DNA from: CAWEEP01 sp963808125
Lineage (GTDB): Bacteria; Chloroflexota; Dormibacteria; Aeolococcales; Aeolococcaceae
Length of the DNA: 51,596 nucleotides
Direction: 5' to 3'
Assembly (NCBI GenBank): GCA_963808125.1
Contig: CAWEEP010000044.1
Location: forward strand, 1-51,596
Shown: positions 25,542 to 32,659 of the stretch, one piece after another
Position numbering within the stretch: the stretch's first letter is position 1
Layout: each line of letters opens with the position of its first letter
Position numbers and translations under genes: made by a program
The notes under the pieces: generated by a model
What the model saw: only the letters and a program-made list of their open reading frames with translations
The model's database searches: none
Told to the model about the DNA's origin: nothing

Positions 25542-26099
25542 GTGGCCAAGGTGATCCGCGGCCGCCACACGGCCGACGTCGAGGGGGAGTTCGTCGTCTT
25601 CCTCGTCGGCATGCGCATCAACCGCTACTGGAAGATCCACAAGTGGCTGCCGGTGGCGCTGGCCATGCCCCGCATGCTCCGCGCCCTGGAGCGCGACCCG
25701 GGCAAGGGGATGCTCGGCTACCGGCTGCTGCCGGGACTGCGGGTCATCACCGTCCTCCAGTACTGGCGCAGCTTCGAGCAGTTGGAGGCGTTCGCCAGGA
25801 GCCACGACGAGCCCCACCGGGGCGCCTGGCAGCGGTTCAACCGCTCGGTCGGCGCGGGCGCTGATGTCGGCGTGTGGCACGAGACCTACCGCGTCCCGGC
25901 CGGCGGCTACGAGTGCCTCTACGCCAACATGCCCGTCTTCGGCCTGGCGGCGGCGACCGCCCATGTGCCCGTGGTCAAGCGGGGGCAGTCGGCGGCACGT
26001 CGGCTGGGCGTCGACGTAGGCGACAATCCCGGGGAGCCGGTGCCCGGGGCACGGGTGGGCGACCCCGACAAGGATGAGACCCCGCAGGCTGCGGCCTGA
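25542..26099 (+). CDS. DUF4188 family protein
   Basis: 185 residues, member of DUF4188 (dimeric alpha/beta-barrel, distantly like monooxygenases of the ABM type). The family marks are FVVFLVGMRINRYWKIHKWL, PGKGMLGYRLLPGLRVITVLQYWRSFEQLEAFARS, WQRFNRSVGAGADVGVWHET and YECLYANMPVFGLAAAT. The C-terminal 40 residues are disordered. Start GTG at 25542, behind the divergent TetR promoter. Function is unproven; TetR control and an ABC exporter 13 nt downstream suggest detoxification of a small molecule. Confidence 0.85.
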   Translation: MAKVIRGRHTADVEGEFVVFLVGMRINRYWKIHKWLPVALAMPRMLRALERDPGKGMLGYRLLPGLRVITVLQYWRSFEQLEAFARSHDEPHRGAWQRFNRSVGAGADVGVWHETYRVPAGGYECLYANMPVFGLAAATAHVPVVKRGQSAARRLGVDVGDNPGEPVPGARVGDPDKDETPQAAA

Positions 26100-26111
26100 G
26101 CGCGAGGAGAG

Positions 26112-27053
26112 ATGGCGGACATCGAAGTTCTGGGGTTGGTCAAGCGCTACGGCGACCTGATCGCCGTCGACAACGTCAGCTTCAACGTCGAGCACGGGGA
26201 GATCTTCGGCCTGCTCGGTCCCAACGGGGCGGGGAAGACGACCGCCCTGGAGATGATGGAGGGGCTCCGCGTCCCGGATGCCGGTGCGGCGCGTGTCCTC
26301 GGCACCGACGTCGCCGGCAACCCGCGCGCCGTGAAGGAGCGCATCGGCGTGCAGCTCCAGCTCACCGCGGTGCCCGACTTCACCACCGTCCGCGAGGCCA
26401 TCCAGCTCTTCGGCTCCCTGTACGAGAAGTCGCGCCCGGTGGCGGATCTGCTCAGCGAGTTCGACCTGGAGCAGAAGGCCGACACCTACACCAACAAGCT
26501 GAGCGGCGGCCAGATGCAGCGCCTCAGCATCGCCCTCGCCCTGGTCAACGATCCGGAGGTGGTCTTCCTCGACGAGCCCACCACCGGTCTCGATCCCCAG
26601 GCGCGCCTCAATCTCTGGGTGGTCATCGAGGGCCTTCGTGAGCGGGGCAAGACGGTGGTGCTGACCACCCACTACATGGAGGAGGCCGAGCGCCTCTGCC
26701 GGCGGGTCGCGATCATCGACCATGGCCGGATCGTCGCCCTGGACACGCCACCGCGTCTCATCGCCGAACACGCCCCGGGCACCACCATCGAACTCGACGC
26801 CGTCCCCGGCCTCGACGCGGCGGCTCTGCAGGCGCTGCCGGGTGTCGACCATGTCAGCATCGACGAGCGTGTCAGCATCGCCACCCGCACGCCGGAGACC
26901 GTCCTCCACGCCCTTCTCGACCCCGGGGCGCCCTGGGCCGACGTGGACTCGGCGGACGGCGGGACACGGCAGGGAGTCCGCGACCTCATCGTCCGACAGG
27001 GAACTCTGGAGGACGTCTTCATCAGCCTCACCGGTGGGAGCCTGCGGTCATGA
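26112..27053 (+). CDS. ABC transporter ATP-binding protein (DrrA-like)
   Basis: 313 residues, ATPase of an ABC-2 type exporter. The motifs are Walker A GPNGAGKTTALEMM (36-49), Q-loop IGVQLQLTAVPDFTTV, signature LSGGQMQRLSIALALVNDPE, Walker B VVFLDEPTTGLDP and H-loop TTHYMEEAERLC. A DUF4162-like C-terminal domain of about 80 residues follows the ATPase core, as in DrrA-type drug exporters. It starts 12 nt after the DUF4188 gene with GAGGAG before the ATG, and overlaps the permease by 4 nt. The substrate is unknown. Confidence 0.93.
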   Translation: MADIEVLGLVKRYGDLIAVDNVSFNVEHGEIFGLLGPNGAGKTTALEMMEGLRVPDAGAARVLGTDVAGNPRAVKERIGVQLQLTAVPDFTTVREAIQLFGSLYEKSRPVADLLSEFDLEQKADTYTNKLSGGQMQRLSIALALVNDPEVVFLDEPTTGLDPQARLNLWVVIEGLRERGKTVVLTTHYMEEAERLCRRVAIIDHGRIVALDTPPRLIAEHAPGTTIELDAVPGLDAAALQALPGVDHVSIDERVSIATRTPETVLHALLDPGAPWADVDSADGGTRQGVRDLIVRQGTLEDVFISLTGGSLRS

Positions 27054-28129
27054 GAGGTTTCCGGGCGCTCGTCGTCAACCAGGTGCGTGCGTCGTTCCGC
27101 GACCGCATCGCGCTCATCTTCACCCTCGGCCTCGCCGTGCTCTTCATGGTGATCTTCGGGCTGCTGTTCGGCGAGAACAGCCTCAGCATCAGCCTCGACG
27201 CCATCGACAACGATCACAGTGCGACCTCACAGCAGTACCTCCACGTCCTCGCCGCGGTGCATGGCGTCACGCTCAGTCAGAAGAGCCATTCCGCCGCCTT
27301 CACCGACCTCAAGAACGACAGCGTCGCGGCGGTCATCGTGGTGCCGAGCGGTTTCGGCGCTGCGCTCTCGCATCAGGGGCCGTCCCAGCAGGTGGAGCTG
27401 TACGAGGCCAACACCACCTCCTCCACGGCGACCGTCTCCGACGACGTCGTGGCCCAGGTGACGGCGGGATTCGCCGGCGGCGGCACCGCCACCGTCTCCC
27501 TGGCCTCACCGCGCACGGCGCAGGTGAACGTGGTGACGCAGATGGATTACATGCTGCCGTCGATGATCGCGTACATCATTCTCTTCAGCGGCGTCAACTA
27601 CGTCGCCATCGGTCTGGCGGAGATGCGCGTGCGTCAGGTGCTCCGCCGTTTCCGCGCGACCCCCCTGCGGTCGAGCACCATCCTGGTGTCGCAGATCGTG
27701 GGCGGTGGTCTCATCGTGCTGCTGCAGATCGCCGTCCTCGTGGTCCTCGGCCTTGCCGTCTTCGGGGCTCGCAGCTACGGGAGTTGGCTCCTGATCATCC
27801 CCCCCATCATTCTCGGCACGACCGCGTTCGTCGGCATCGGATTCCTCATCTCGAGCGTCGTCAAGACGAGCGCGGCGGCCCGAGGTCTTGCGGCCATGAT
27901 CACCTTCCCGCTGATGTTCCTGAGCGGCATCTTCTTCCCCATGGATGCACTGCCCAAGGTGGTGCAGACAATCGCCCGCATCCTTCCCCTGGCGTGGGTC
28001 AGCGACGCCCTGCACCAGGTGATGAACAGCGGCGCGGGGTTCAGCGCCATCACCACCGACTGCCTGATCCTGGTGGCGTGGACGGTGGTGACCTTCGCTC
28101 TGGCCACGTGGCGGTTCCGCTGGGAGTGA
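27050..28129 (+). CDS. ABC-2 type permease
   Basis: 359-residue membrane partner of the preceding ATPase. The N-terminal span (ALIFTLGLAVLFMVIFGLLF) is followed by an external domain of about 130 residues (NDSVAAVIVVPSGFGAALSH is typical of ABC-2 exporters) and then five spans: PSMIAYIILFSGVNYVAIGL, ILVSQIVGGGLIVLLQIAVLVV, LLIIPPIILGTTAFVGIGFL, AMITFPLMFLSGIFFPMDAL and a final VAWTVVTFALATWRF. FLSGIFFPMDALPKVVQTIA and LPLAWVSDAL are the family signature. The ATG overlaps the ATPase stop (ATGA). Confidence 0.9.
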   Translation: MRGFRALVVNQVRASFRDRIALIFTLGLAVLFMVIFGLLFGENSLSISLDAIDNDHSATSQQYLHVLAAVHGVTLSQKSHSAAFTDLKNDSVAAVIVVPSGFGAALSHQGPSQQVELYEANTTSSTATVSDDVVAQVTAGFAGGGTATVSLASPRTAQVNVVTQMDYMLPSMIAYIILFSGVNYVAIGLAEMRVRQVLRRFRATPLRSSTILVSQIVGGGLIVLLQIAVLVVLGLAVFGARSYGSWLLIIPPIILGTTAFVGIGFLISSVVKTSAAARGLAAMITFPLMFLSGIFFPMDALPKVVQTIARILPLAWVSDALHQVMNSGAGFSAITTDCLILVAWTVVTFALATWRFRWE

Positions 28130-28203
28130 CCGGCTGATCGCGGTATCTTCGCCGCAGCGTCCCTTCTTGCAGCGCGGGCGCGCCGGCGACATACTGCGGG
28201 CCG

Positions 28204-28596
28204 ATGACGTCGACCGCGAGCCACCTCGTTCTCGGCTTCGCCGCCGTCGCCCTCCTGACCGCGGGCTGCGGCGGACCGGGCCCCGGCCTCAGCCAGGCGC
28301 AGGCCGTGAAGGTGGCCCGCGTGGATGCGCAGCAGGCGTCGAGCACACCGGTCACCTTCGTCTCTGCGGCCTCCGGCCCCTTCAGCGAGTTCGCCGCTTC
28401 GGCCGTGACCGATCCCGGTCGCGAGGTGTGGGCCGTCGTCTTCCGCGGCACCTTCCCTCCCGTCTCCTGCGGACCCGCGGCCGTCCCGCCGGCAACCCAG
28501 GCGCCGTGTCCGGCCGGCAACGCCACCATCCAGATCGTCATCGACTACGTCACCGGGAAGTGGATCCTCTCCGAGACGCCGGCTGGATCCGGCTGA
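28204..28596 (+). CDS. Small lipoprotein, unknown function
   Basis: 130 residues. The signal peptide HLVLGFAAVALLTAGC ends in a clear lipobox (LTAGC). The mature part begins with LSQAQAVKVARVDAQQAS, then FVSAASGPFSEF, EVWAVVFRGTFPPVSCGP and IQIVIDYVTGKWILSE, a layout like a single PepSY-type domain where V-Y-W-V-x-F and D...TG...W occur. Two further cysteines may form a disulfide. No homologue is recognised with confidence. It lies between the exporter and the TM2 gene without obvious coupling. Confidence 0.7.
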   Translation: MTSTASHLVLGFAAVALLTAGCGGPGPGLSQAQAVKVARVDAQQASSTPVTFVSAASGPFSEFAASAVTDPGREVWAVVFRGTFPPVSCGPAAVPPATQAPCPAGNATIQIVIDYVTGKWILSETPAGSG

Positions 28597-28689
28597 CGCC
28601 GGTTGTCTGGAGGGCGGCGACACAACCGCCACTGCCAGACGTAACCTTGCCGCGTCCGCGGCCCTCTGCGCCACCCTCGAGGGGAAACG

Positions 28690-29133
28690 ATGACTTCGCA
28701 ACCGCCGCCCCAGGACCCCGCTCCGGGGCAGATGCCGTCGCCGGGGTACGGCCCCGGCTGGGCTCCTCCTCCCGGCTCGGTTCCTCCTCCAGGCTGGGCC
28801 CCTCCTCCAGGCTGGGCCCCTCCTCCCGGCTCGGCTCCTCCCCACGGCTACTACCCGCCGCCCGGCTACTACGGCTACGCGGACCCGTCGGCGCCCTATG
28901 GGCGGCACCCGCTCACCGGTGAACCGTTCTCGGACAAGCAGAAGCTCACGGCAGGACTCCTGGAACTCTTCCTCGGCAACTTCGGCGCCGGACGCTGGTA
29001 CCTCGGCGACAACGGCATCGCCGTCGCCCAGCTGCTCACCTGTGGCGGCTGCGGGATCTGGGGTCTCGTGGACGCGATCATGATGCTGACGGGGAACGTG
29101 CGTGACAAGTACGGCCGCCCGCTTCGCGACTGA
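28690..29133 (+). CDS. TM2 domain protein with Pro-rich repeats
   Basis: 147 residues. The first 70 are a Pro/Gly/Tyr/Trp-rich disordered region built from GWAPPP/GSVPPP units encoded by an 18-bp tandem repeat. The C-terminal 70 are a TM2 domain: SDKQKLTAGLLELFLGNFGAGRWYLGDNGIAVAQLL and GGCGIWGLVDAIMML, with two membrane helices joined by the charged turn. TM2 proteins are widespread and of unclear role. GAGGGG stands 6 nt before the ATG. Its end overlaps the DUF2752 gene by 32 nt, a pairing often seen in actinobacteria. Confidence 0.85.
   Translation: MTSQPPPQDPAPGQMPSPGYGPGWAPPPGSVPPPGWAPPPGWAPPPGSAPPHGYYPPPGYYGYADPSAPYGRHPLTGEPFSDKQKLTAGLLELFLGNFGAGRWYLGDNGIAVAQLLTCGGCGIWGLVDAIMMLTGNVRDKYGRPLRD
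28756..28845 (+). repeat. 18-bp tandem repeats within the TM2 gene
   Basis: Five units of 18 bp, one copy being GGCTGGGCCCCTCCTCCA, encode GWAPPP, GSVPPP, GWAPPP, GWAPPP and GSAPPH. Copies 3 and 4 differ at one base. Such an array is prone to change in unit number. Confidence 0.8.
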
Positions 29134-29539
29134 CGGCATCCGCAAGTTCGCGGCGCGACGGGATCGCCGCCTGGAGATCGTGGTGGCCGGTGTCGCGGCC
29201 CTCAGCTACGTGGCCATCGCCGATCCGCACCGCCCGGGAACCCTCCTGCCGCGCTGTCCGACCAAGTTGATCACCGGCCTCGACTGCCCCGCCTGCGGCG
29301 GGCTCCGCCTCGCCCACGACCTGCTCCACGGAGATCTCCGGAGCGCCCTGCACGACAACCCCTTCCTCCTGCTCTGCAGTCCGGCCCTCGCCGTCCTCGT
29401 CTGGCGTGGGCGGCAGGTCCGGAGGCCCGGCTTCGAGGCGGTTCCCGACCGGGTCGCGTACTCGCTGGCCGGCGCCGCCCTGGCGTGGACGGTCGTCCGC
29501 AACCTCCACGGCTGGCCGCTGAAGCCGACCGTCGCCTGA
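29102..29539 (+). CDS. DUF2752 membrane protein
   Basis: 145 residues. The DUF2752 core is plain: CPTKLITGLDCPACGGLRLAHDLLHGDLRSALHDNPFLLL, with the conserved C-x-x-C (CPACGG). Three hydrophobic spans: IVVAGVAALSYVAIA, NPFLLLCSPALAVLVW and VAYSLAGAALAWTVV. The start is GTG at 29102 within the end of the TM2 gene; the next in-frame start would remove the first span. Function unknown; TM2 and DUF2752 genes often neighbour each other. Confidence 0.85.
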   Translation: MTSTAARFATDGIRKFAARRDRRLEIVVAGVAALSYVAIADPHRPGTLLPRCPTKLITGLDCPACGGLRLAHDLLHGDLRSALHDNPFLLLCSPALAVLVWRGRQVRRPGFEAVPDRVAYSLAGAALAWTVVRNLHGWPLKPTVA

Positions 29540-29573
29540 GGGCGGGGCCGCTCGCAGGACGCTTCGCAGGGGT

Positions 29574-29581
29574 GACCCAGG
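29574..29581 (+). repeat. Left target-site duplication
   Basis: GACCCAGG abuts the left inverted repeat of the mobile element; an identical copy abuts the right end at 29940-29947. Confidence 0.8.
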
Positions 29582-29939
29582 GGTAGTGGGTCAGTTTGAA
29601 TCGGGGGGTCGAGGAGCCTCACGGCGGGCTCTCAGGACCATGGGAATCGCAAGAAGAACCGCCAGCATTGCCCAGAAGACCAGAACCAACCCCAGAGCGC
29701 CAAGGAGAGTGCGGCCAACGGTCCCCGGACCAGATGGCACAAGGCCGAGAAGCAAGAGCACTAATAAACCGCTCGCGAGGAACCACCATTGGCGCGTGAT
29801 CAACCAGGGCATGCCTCGATTCTCTCATGGATCGCGGCCCACCCAACCAGCAGGGCCATCGCTGGGGTCCGGCCCCCCAGCGTCGAGCCCCGCCCGATCA
29901 GACCTGACCCGCTGCCCGAATTCAAACTGACCCACCACC
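29582..29939. mobile_element. 358-bp mini-element with inverted repeats and 8-bp target duplication
   Basis: The left end GGTAGTGGGTCAGTTTGAAT (29582-29601) and the reverse complement of the right end (29920-29939) agree at 19 of 20 positions. Identical GACCCAGG octamers flank the element directly on both sides, as expected for a transposition product. Just inside the right end the GGGTCAG motif recurs after 22 bp, a multiple-end-repeat layout like that of IS21-family elements; this family link is from memory and tentative. The inside has lower GC than its surroundings and encodes no transposase, only one small membrane-protein ORF. It would need a transposase in trans. Confidence 0.8.
29591..29812 (-). 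CDS. Small membrane protein ORF inside the mini-element
   Basis: 73 residues, starting MPWLITRQWWFLASGLLVLL and ending in R-A-R-R-E-A-P-R-P-P-D-S-N. Two membrane helices are evident: FLASGLLVLLLLGLVP and LLGALGLVLVFWAMLAVLLA. The stop codon lies within the left inverted repeat, so gene and element end are merged. Codon choice (TTA, TTG, AGG) differs from the neighbouring genes, in line with transfer. No homologue is recognised. It may be a passenger gene or a chance ORF; the two-helix layout with a positively charged tail favours a real protein. Confidence 0.5.
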   Translation of the reverse strand: MPWLITRQWWFLASGLLVLLLLGLVPSGPGTVGRTLLGALGLVLVFWAMLAVLLAIPMVLRARREAPRPPDSN

Positions 29940-29947
29940 GACCCAGG
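29940..29947 (+). repeat. Right target-site duplication
   Basis: GACCCAGG, identical to 29574-29581, starts on the base after the right inverted repeat. Confidence 0.8.
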
Positions 29948-29962
29948 AGGTCCGTGGACGTG

Positions 29963-29983
29963 CGAACAGACGTTCGCTATACT
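29963..29983 (+). promoter_or_regulatory. LexA (SOS) box and -10 of the imuA'-imuB cassette
   Basis: CGAACAGACGTTCG (29963-29976) matches the Gram-positive LexA box CGAAC-N4-GTTCG perfectly. TATACT (29978-29983) starts one base later and is a good -10, so LexA would cover the promoter. AAGGAG lies just before the ATG at 30052. The mobile element ends only 23 bp upstream of the box. Confidence 0.88.
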
Positions 29984-30051
29984 CGGGACTCCCGGTCTCG
30001 CTCCCGTCCGTCCGCACTCCCTGAGCCGGGGCCATCGAAGGCGAAGGAGCG

Positions 30052-30852
30052 ATGTCCACCCCGCTGTCCCAGGCCCTGGCGACGTTGCGGCGGCGCTACG
30101 GCGATGCCGTCATCCAGTCCGGCGACACCCTGAGCCGGACCGGCTCCGTCTGGCCGACGGGCCTCCCCACCCTCAACTCCCGGCTCACCGCCGGTGGTCT
30201 GCCGCTGGGCCGTCTCAGCCTCCTGGCCGCCTCGCCGTCGCCGGGGGCGAGCGGCCGCCTCACCTTGCTCCAGGCCCTCAGCGCCGCTGCCAGCCGGGAG
30301 CGGACCGCCGTCTACCTCGATCTCGCCGGCAGCCTCGACCCCGGCTTCCTCGCCGACCTCGGCGCCGACCTGGAGGCGCTCCTCGTGGTCCGCCCGCCGT
30401 CGGGACGCTGGGGGGAGGGGCTGTCCATGGCGCGCAGCCTGGTCGTCGCCGGAGCCCCCTGGCTCGCCGTCGCGCTCCCAGCGGTCGCCCCCGGCCGGGA
30501 CCCCGGCTGGGAGCATCGCCTCACCGGCCTGGTCGAGGCGGTGTCCGCGCGCCAGGCCGTCTGCCTGGTCGCCGCCGCAACGCCCGTGCCTCTGGCGCTC
30601 CGCTATGCGACCTCGCTGACCCTGGGGTGCGAGGCGACCGGATGGCAGGAGGCCCACGGCGATGTGGTGGGGCTGCGCACCCGCCTCACCGTGCTCGCCA
30701 GCAAGGTGGGCGCGCCGGGGGAGACGGCCACCCTGCTGCTCCGCTACCCGCGGCCGTTCGCCACCGCCCAAGTGGTGGGCTGGCCGGCGGTGGTCGATCT
30801 CTCGGCCATGGCGGAGCGAGCCCCGTCCCAGATCGCGGCCGCGGCCGGATGA
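30052..30852 (+). CDS. imuA': ImuA'-like RecA-related protein
   Basis: 266 residues. A RecA-like fold of the ImuA/ImuA' class, accessory to error-prone repair with ImuB and DnaE2. Visible features: SVWPTGLPTLNSRLTAGGLP with GRLSLLAASPSPGASGRLTLL where RecA has its Walker A (no canonical GxxxxGK[T/S], as often in ImuA), YLDLAGSLDPGFLADLGADL, then LLVVRPPSGRWGEGLSMARSLV and a C-terminal VGLRTRLTVLASKVGAPGET. Assignment leans on the SOS box and on imuB, DUF6504 and dnaE2 following. The stop overlaps the imuB ATG. Confidence 0.8.
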   Translation: MSTPLSQALATLRRRYGDAVIQSGDTLSRTGSVWPTGLPTLNSRLTAGGLPLGRLSLLAASPSPGASGRLTLLQALSAAASRERTAVYLDLAGSLDPGFLADLGADLEALLVVRPPSGRWGEGLSMARSLVVAGAPWLAVALPAVAPGRDPGWEHRLTGLVEAVSARQAVCLVAAATPVPLALRYATSLTLGCEATGWQEAHGDVVGLRTRLTVLASKVGAPGETATLLLRYPRPFATAQVVGWPAVVDLSAMAERAPSQIAAAAG

Positions 30853-32213
30853 CTCCCCCTCCCCGCGTCCTCTGCGCCCGCTACCCCCACCTGGCCCTGG
30901 TCGCCGCCTGGGGCAATCACCCCGAACTGCGCCACGAGCCGGTGGTGGTCGGCGGGGCGGCCGAGCTCCGCCTCCCCGTTCTCGCCGCGTCGTCGTCGGC
31001 CCAGGCCGCCGGGGTCCGGCCCGGCCAGCCGCTGCGCGAGGCCCAGCAGCGCTGTCCCGCCGCCGCCTTCGTCGCCGCCGACCTGGTGGCGGTGGCCCGG
31101 CTCCGGGAGGCGCTGCTCGACCGGCTCTGCCGCCTCGCCCCCATCGTCGAGGTCGGCGACGAGGCCGCCTACTGCGACCTGAGCGGGCGCCATGCCGCCC
31201 ATCCTGAGGAGTCCGGGTGGGCCATCGCCGTGGCGCGGAGCGTCACCGACCTGCTCGACGACGACGGCGTGGCCGTCGGCGTCGCCGCGTCCCGCCTGGT
31301 GGCCGGGATCGCCGCTGGGACGGCGGGATCACGCCGTATCCGCCGCATCGCCCCCGGGGAGGAGGCCGCCTTCCTGGCCCCGCTCCCGCTCGTCTCCCTT
31401 GCCGTCGACGCCGGCATCGCCGGCCGTCTCGTCGCCCTCGGCCTCGACTGCGTGGGCGCCGTCGCCAATCTCTCCTCCGCCGATCTCCAGAGACAATTCG
31501 GCCTTGCGGGGAAGGACCTCTGGCACCGCGCCCGTGGCGAGGACGGGGTGGGGGAGTGGCCGCCGGTGCCCCGGAGCGGGGTTCCCGGTGACCCGCCGGA
31601 TGCTTCCCCCCTCATGGCGGGAGGGGCCATGGGCCCGCGGCGGCTCGGCGAGCGGCTCCTCCTCGAAGGCGGGATCGGCGACCTCGAGGCCCTCCGCTTC
31701 GCGGTTCACCGCTGCGCCCTGGAACTGGGGGAGCGGTTGCGCCGTCAGGGCCGCCGGGCTGCCGTGATCACCCTGGTCTGCGAATTCGACCAGGCGCAAT
31801 CGGCGGAGTTGCGGATCGCTCCGCTGCAGCCGCCGGGAAACGGGGCGGAGCTGTGGCCGGTGGCTCTGGAGCTGCTCGCCGGGCTGCGGGTTCCCGCCCC
31901 GGTGACCGCGGTCCGCCTGGAGATCGAAGGGCTGCAGGGCCAGGTGGGCCGCCAGGTCGACCTCTGGCGGCACGGCGACGCCGCTGGGGAGGAGATCAGT
32001 GGGGCCGCGTCACGGCTCCGCGCCCGCTTTGGCAGCGCGGCGGTGCGGCGCGCCGCTCTGGCCATCGACCCCGGCGACCTTCCCGAGCGCCGCTTCCGCT
32101 GGGCCAACTCGGGGGCGGAGGCGGGCGAGGGCGGCGATGCACCGGCGAGAGGAGCCGCGCTTCACGGGCGGAGGGAGCCGGCGGTGCCGGTGATGCCGGC
32201 GCTGCGGCGATGA
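30849..32213 (+). CDS. imuB: ImuB, inactive Y-family polymerase homologue
   Basis: 454 residues. Y-family fold that lacks catalytic activity and links DnaE2, ImuA' and the sliding clamp in the mutasome. The first strand reads LCARYPHLALVAAWG where active polymerases have the DxD motif, so the first metal-binding acids are absent. VLAASSSAQAAGVRPGQPLREAQQRCP and APIVEVGDEAAYCDLSGRHA (the S-[IL]-D-E region) are the palm remnants; the thumb (SRLVAGIAAGTAGSRRIRRI) and little-finger regions (LRRQGRRAAVITLVCEFDQA) follow. The last 60 residues are Arg/Ala/Gly-rich. The start is the ATG overlapping the ImuA' stop, 4 nt. Confidence 0.88.
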   Translation: MTPPPRVLCARYPHLALVAAWGNHPELRHEPVVVGGAAELRLPVLAASSSAQAAGVRPGQPLREAQQRCPAAAFVAADLVAVARLREALLDRLCRLAPIVEVGDEAAYCDLSGRHAAHPEESGWAIAVARSVTDLLDDDGVAVGVAASRLVAGIAAGTAGSRRIRRIAPGEEAAFLAPLPLVSLAVDAGIAGRLVALGLDCVGAVANLSSADLQRQFGLAGKDLWHRARGEDGVGEWPPVPRSGVPGDPPDASPLMAGGAMGPRRLGERLLLEGGIGDLEALRFAVHRCALELGERLRRQGRRAAVITLVCEFDQAQSAELRIAPLQPPGNGAELWPVALELLAGLRVPAPVTAVRLEIEGLQGQVGRQVDLWRHGDAAGEEISGAASRLRARFGSAAVRRAALAIDPGDLPERRFRWANSGAEAGEGGDAPARGAALHGRREPAVPVMPALRR

Positions 32214-32223
32214 GGGGGGGACG

Positions 32224-32532
32224 GTGACGGAGCTCTTGAGCGGCACCGCCGAGGTGCGTGTCGATGCCGCAGGGGACCTCCGCGCCGTCCGCCTCGCCGG
32301 TGGCTGGCGGGCGGTGAGCCGGGTCGCCAACCGGTGGGTGGTCGAGACCGACTGGTGGCGCACCCCGGTGCGGCGCCACTACGTCCGCCTGCTCCTGGAT
32401 GGACCGGGAGGTGGCCGCCAGGGCTCGGGCCCGGGCGGCGCAGCGCCCAAGGAGCCAACCCCGGTGGACTGCGTCGAGCTCTACCGCGACCTGGAGGCCG
32501 GGGATTGGCACTGGTCCCGCCGCTATGACTGA
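32224..32532 (+). CDS. DUF6504 family protein
   Basis: 102 residues. The core PVRRHYVRLLLDG and VDCVELYRDLEAGDWHWSRRYD with WRAVSRVANRWVVETDWW matches the small DUF6504 proteins found next to imuB and dnaE2 in actinobacteria. A Gly/Pro-rich insert divides it. Function unknown; the position inside the SOS mutasome suggests a helper role. Start GTG at 32224 follows the imuB stop by 10 nt with a G-rich ribosome site. Confidence 0.75.
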   Translation: MTELLSGTAEVRVDAAGDLRAVRLAGGWRAVSRVANRWVVETDWWRTPVRRHYVRLLLDGPGGGRQGSGPGGAAPKEPTPVDCVELYRDLEAGDWHWSRRYD

Positions 32533-32552
32533 GGCGACCTCAGATGCAAGAA

Positions 32553-32580
32553 GGCCGCCGGCCGTGGGGGACCGGCGGCC
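32553..32580 (+). terminator. Hairpin between DUF6504 gene and dnaE2
   Basis: GGCCGCCGG (32553-32561) pairs with CCGGCGGCC (32572-32580) over a 10-nt loop. There is no U-run. If it terminates, dnaE2 needs its own promoter in 32581-32659; a TTCG-CGC-CGAA dyad occurs there near 32616 but is not a standard LexA box. Confidence 0.5.
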
Positions 32581-32659
32581 CGATCGGGGAGTGGGGTTCG
32601 CCTGGCCTATTTGTTCGCGCCGAAATACACACGCGGATAGTTACACGGATTTGTAGCAG

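Noticed and set aside
24797..25621. TetR gene extended to 25621
   Set aside because: It would run antisense through the start of the DUF4188 gene and the divergent promoter; the GTG at 25462 has a -10 at the right distance and begins the TetR N-terminal pattern.
28756..28845. Short regular repeats as a CRISPR-like array
   Set aside because: The 18-bp units are contiguous, lack spacers and encode an in-frame Pro-rich protein segment.
32610..32630. TTCG-CGC-CGAA dyad as a second LexA box before dnaE2
   Set aside because: It has inverted half-sites and the wrong spacing compared with CGAAC-N4-GTTCG; kept only as a question in the findings.
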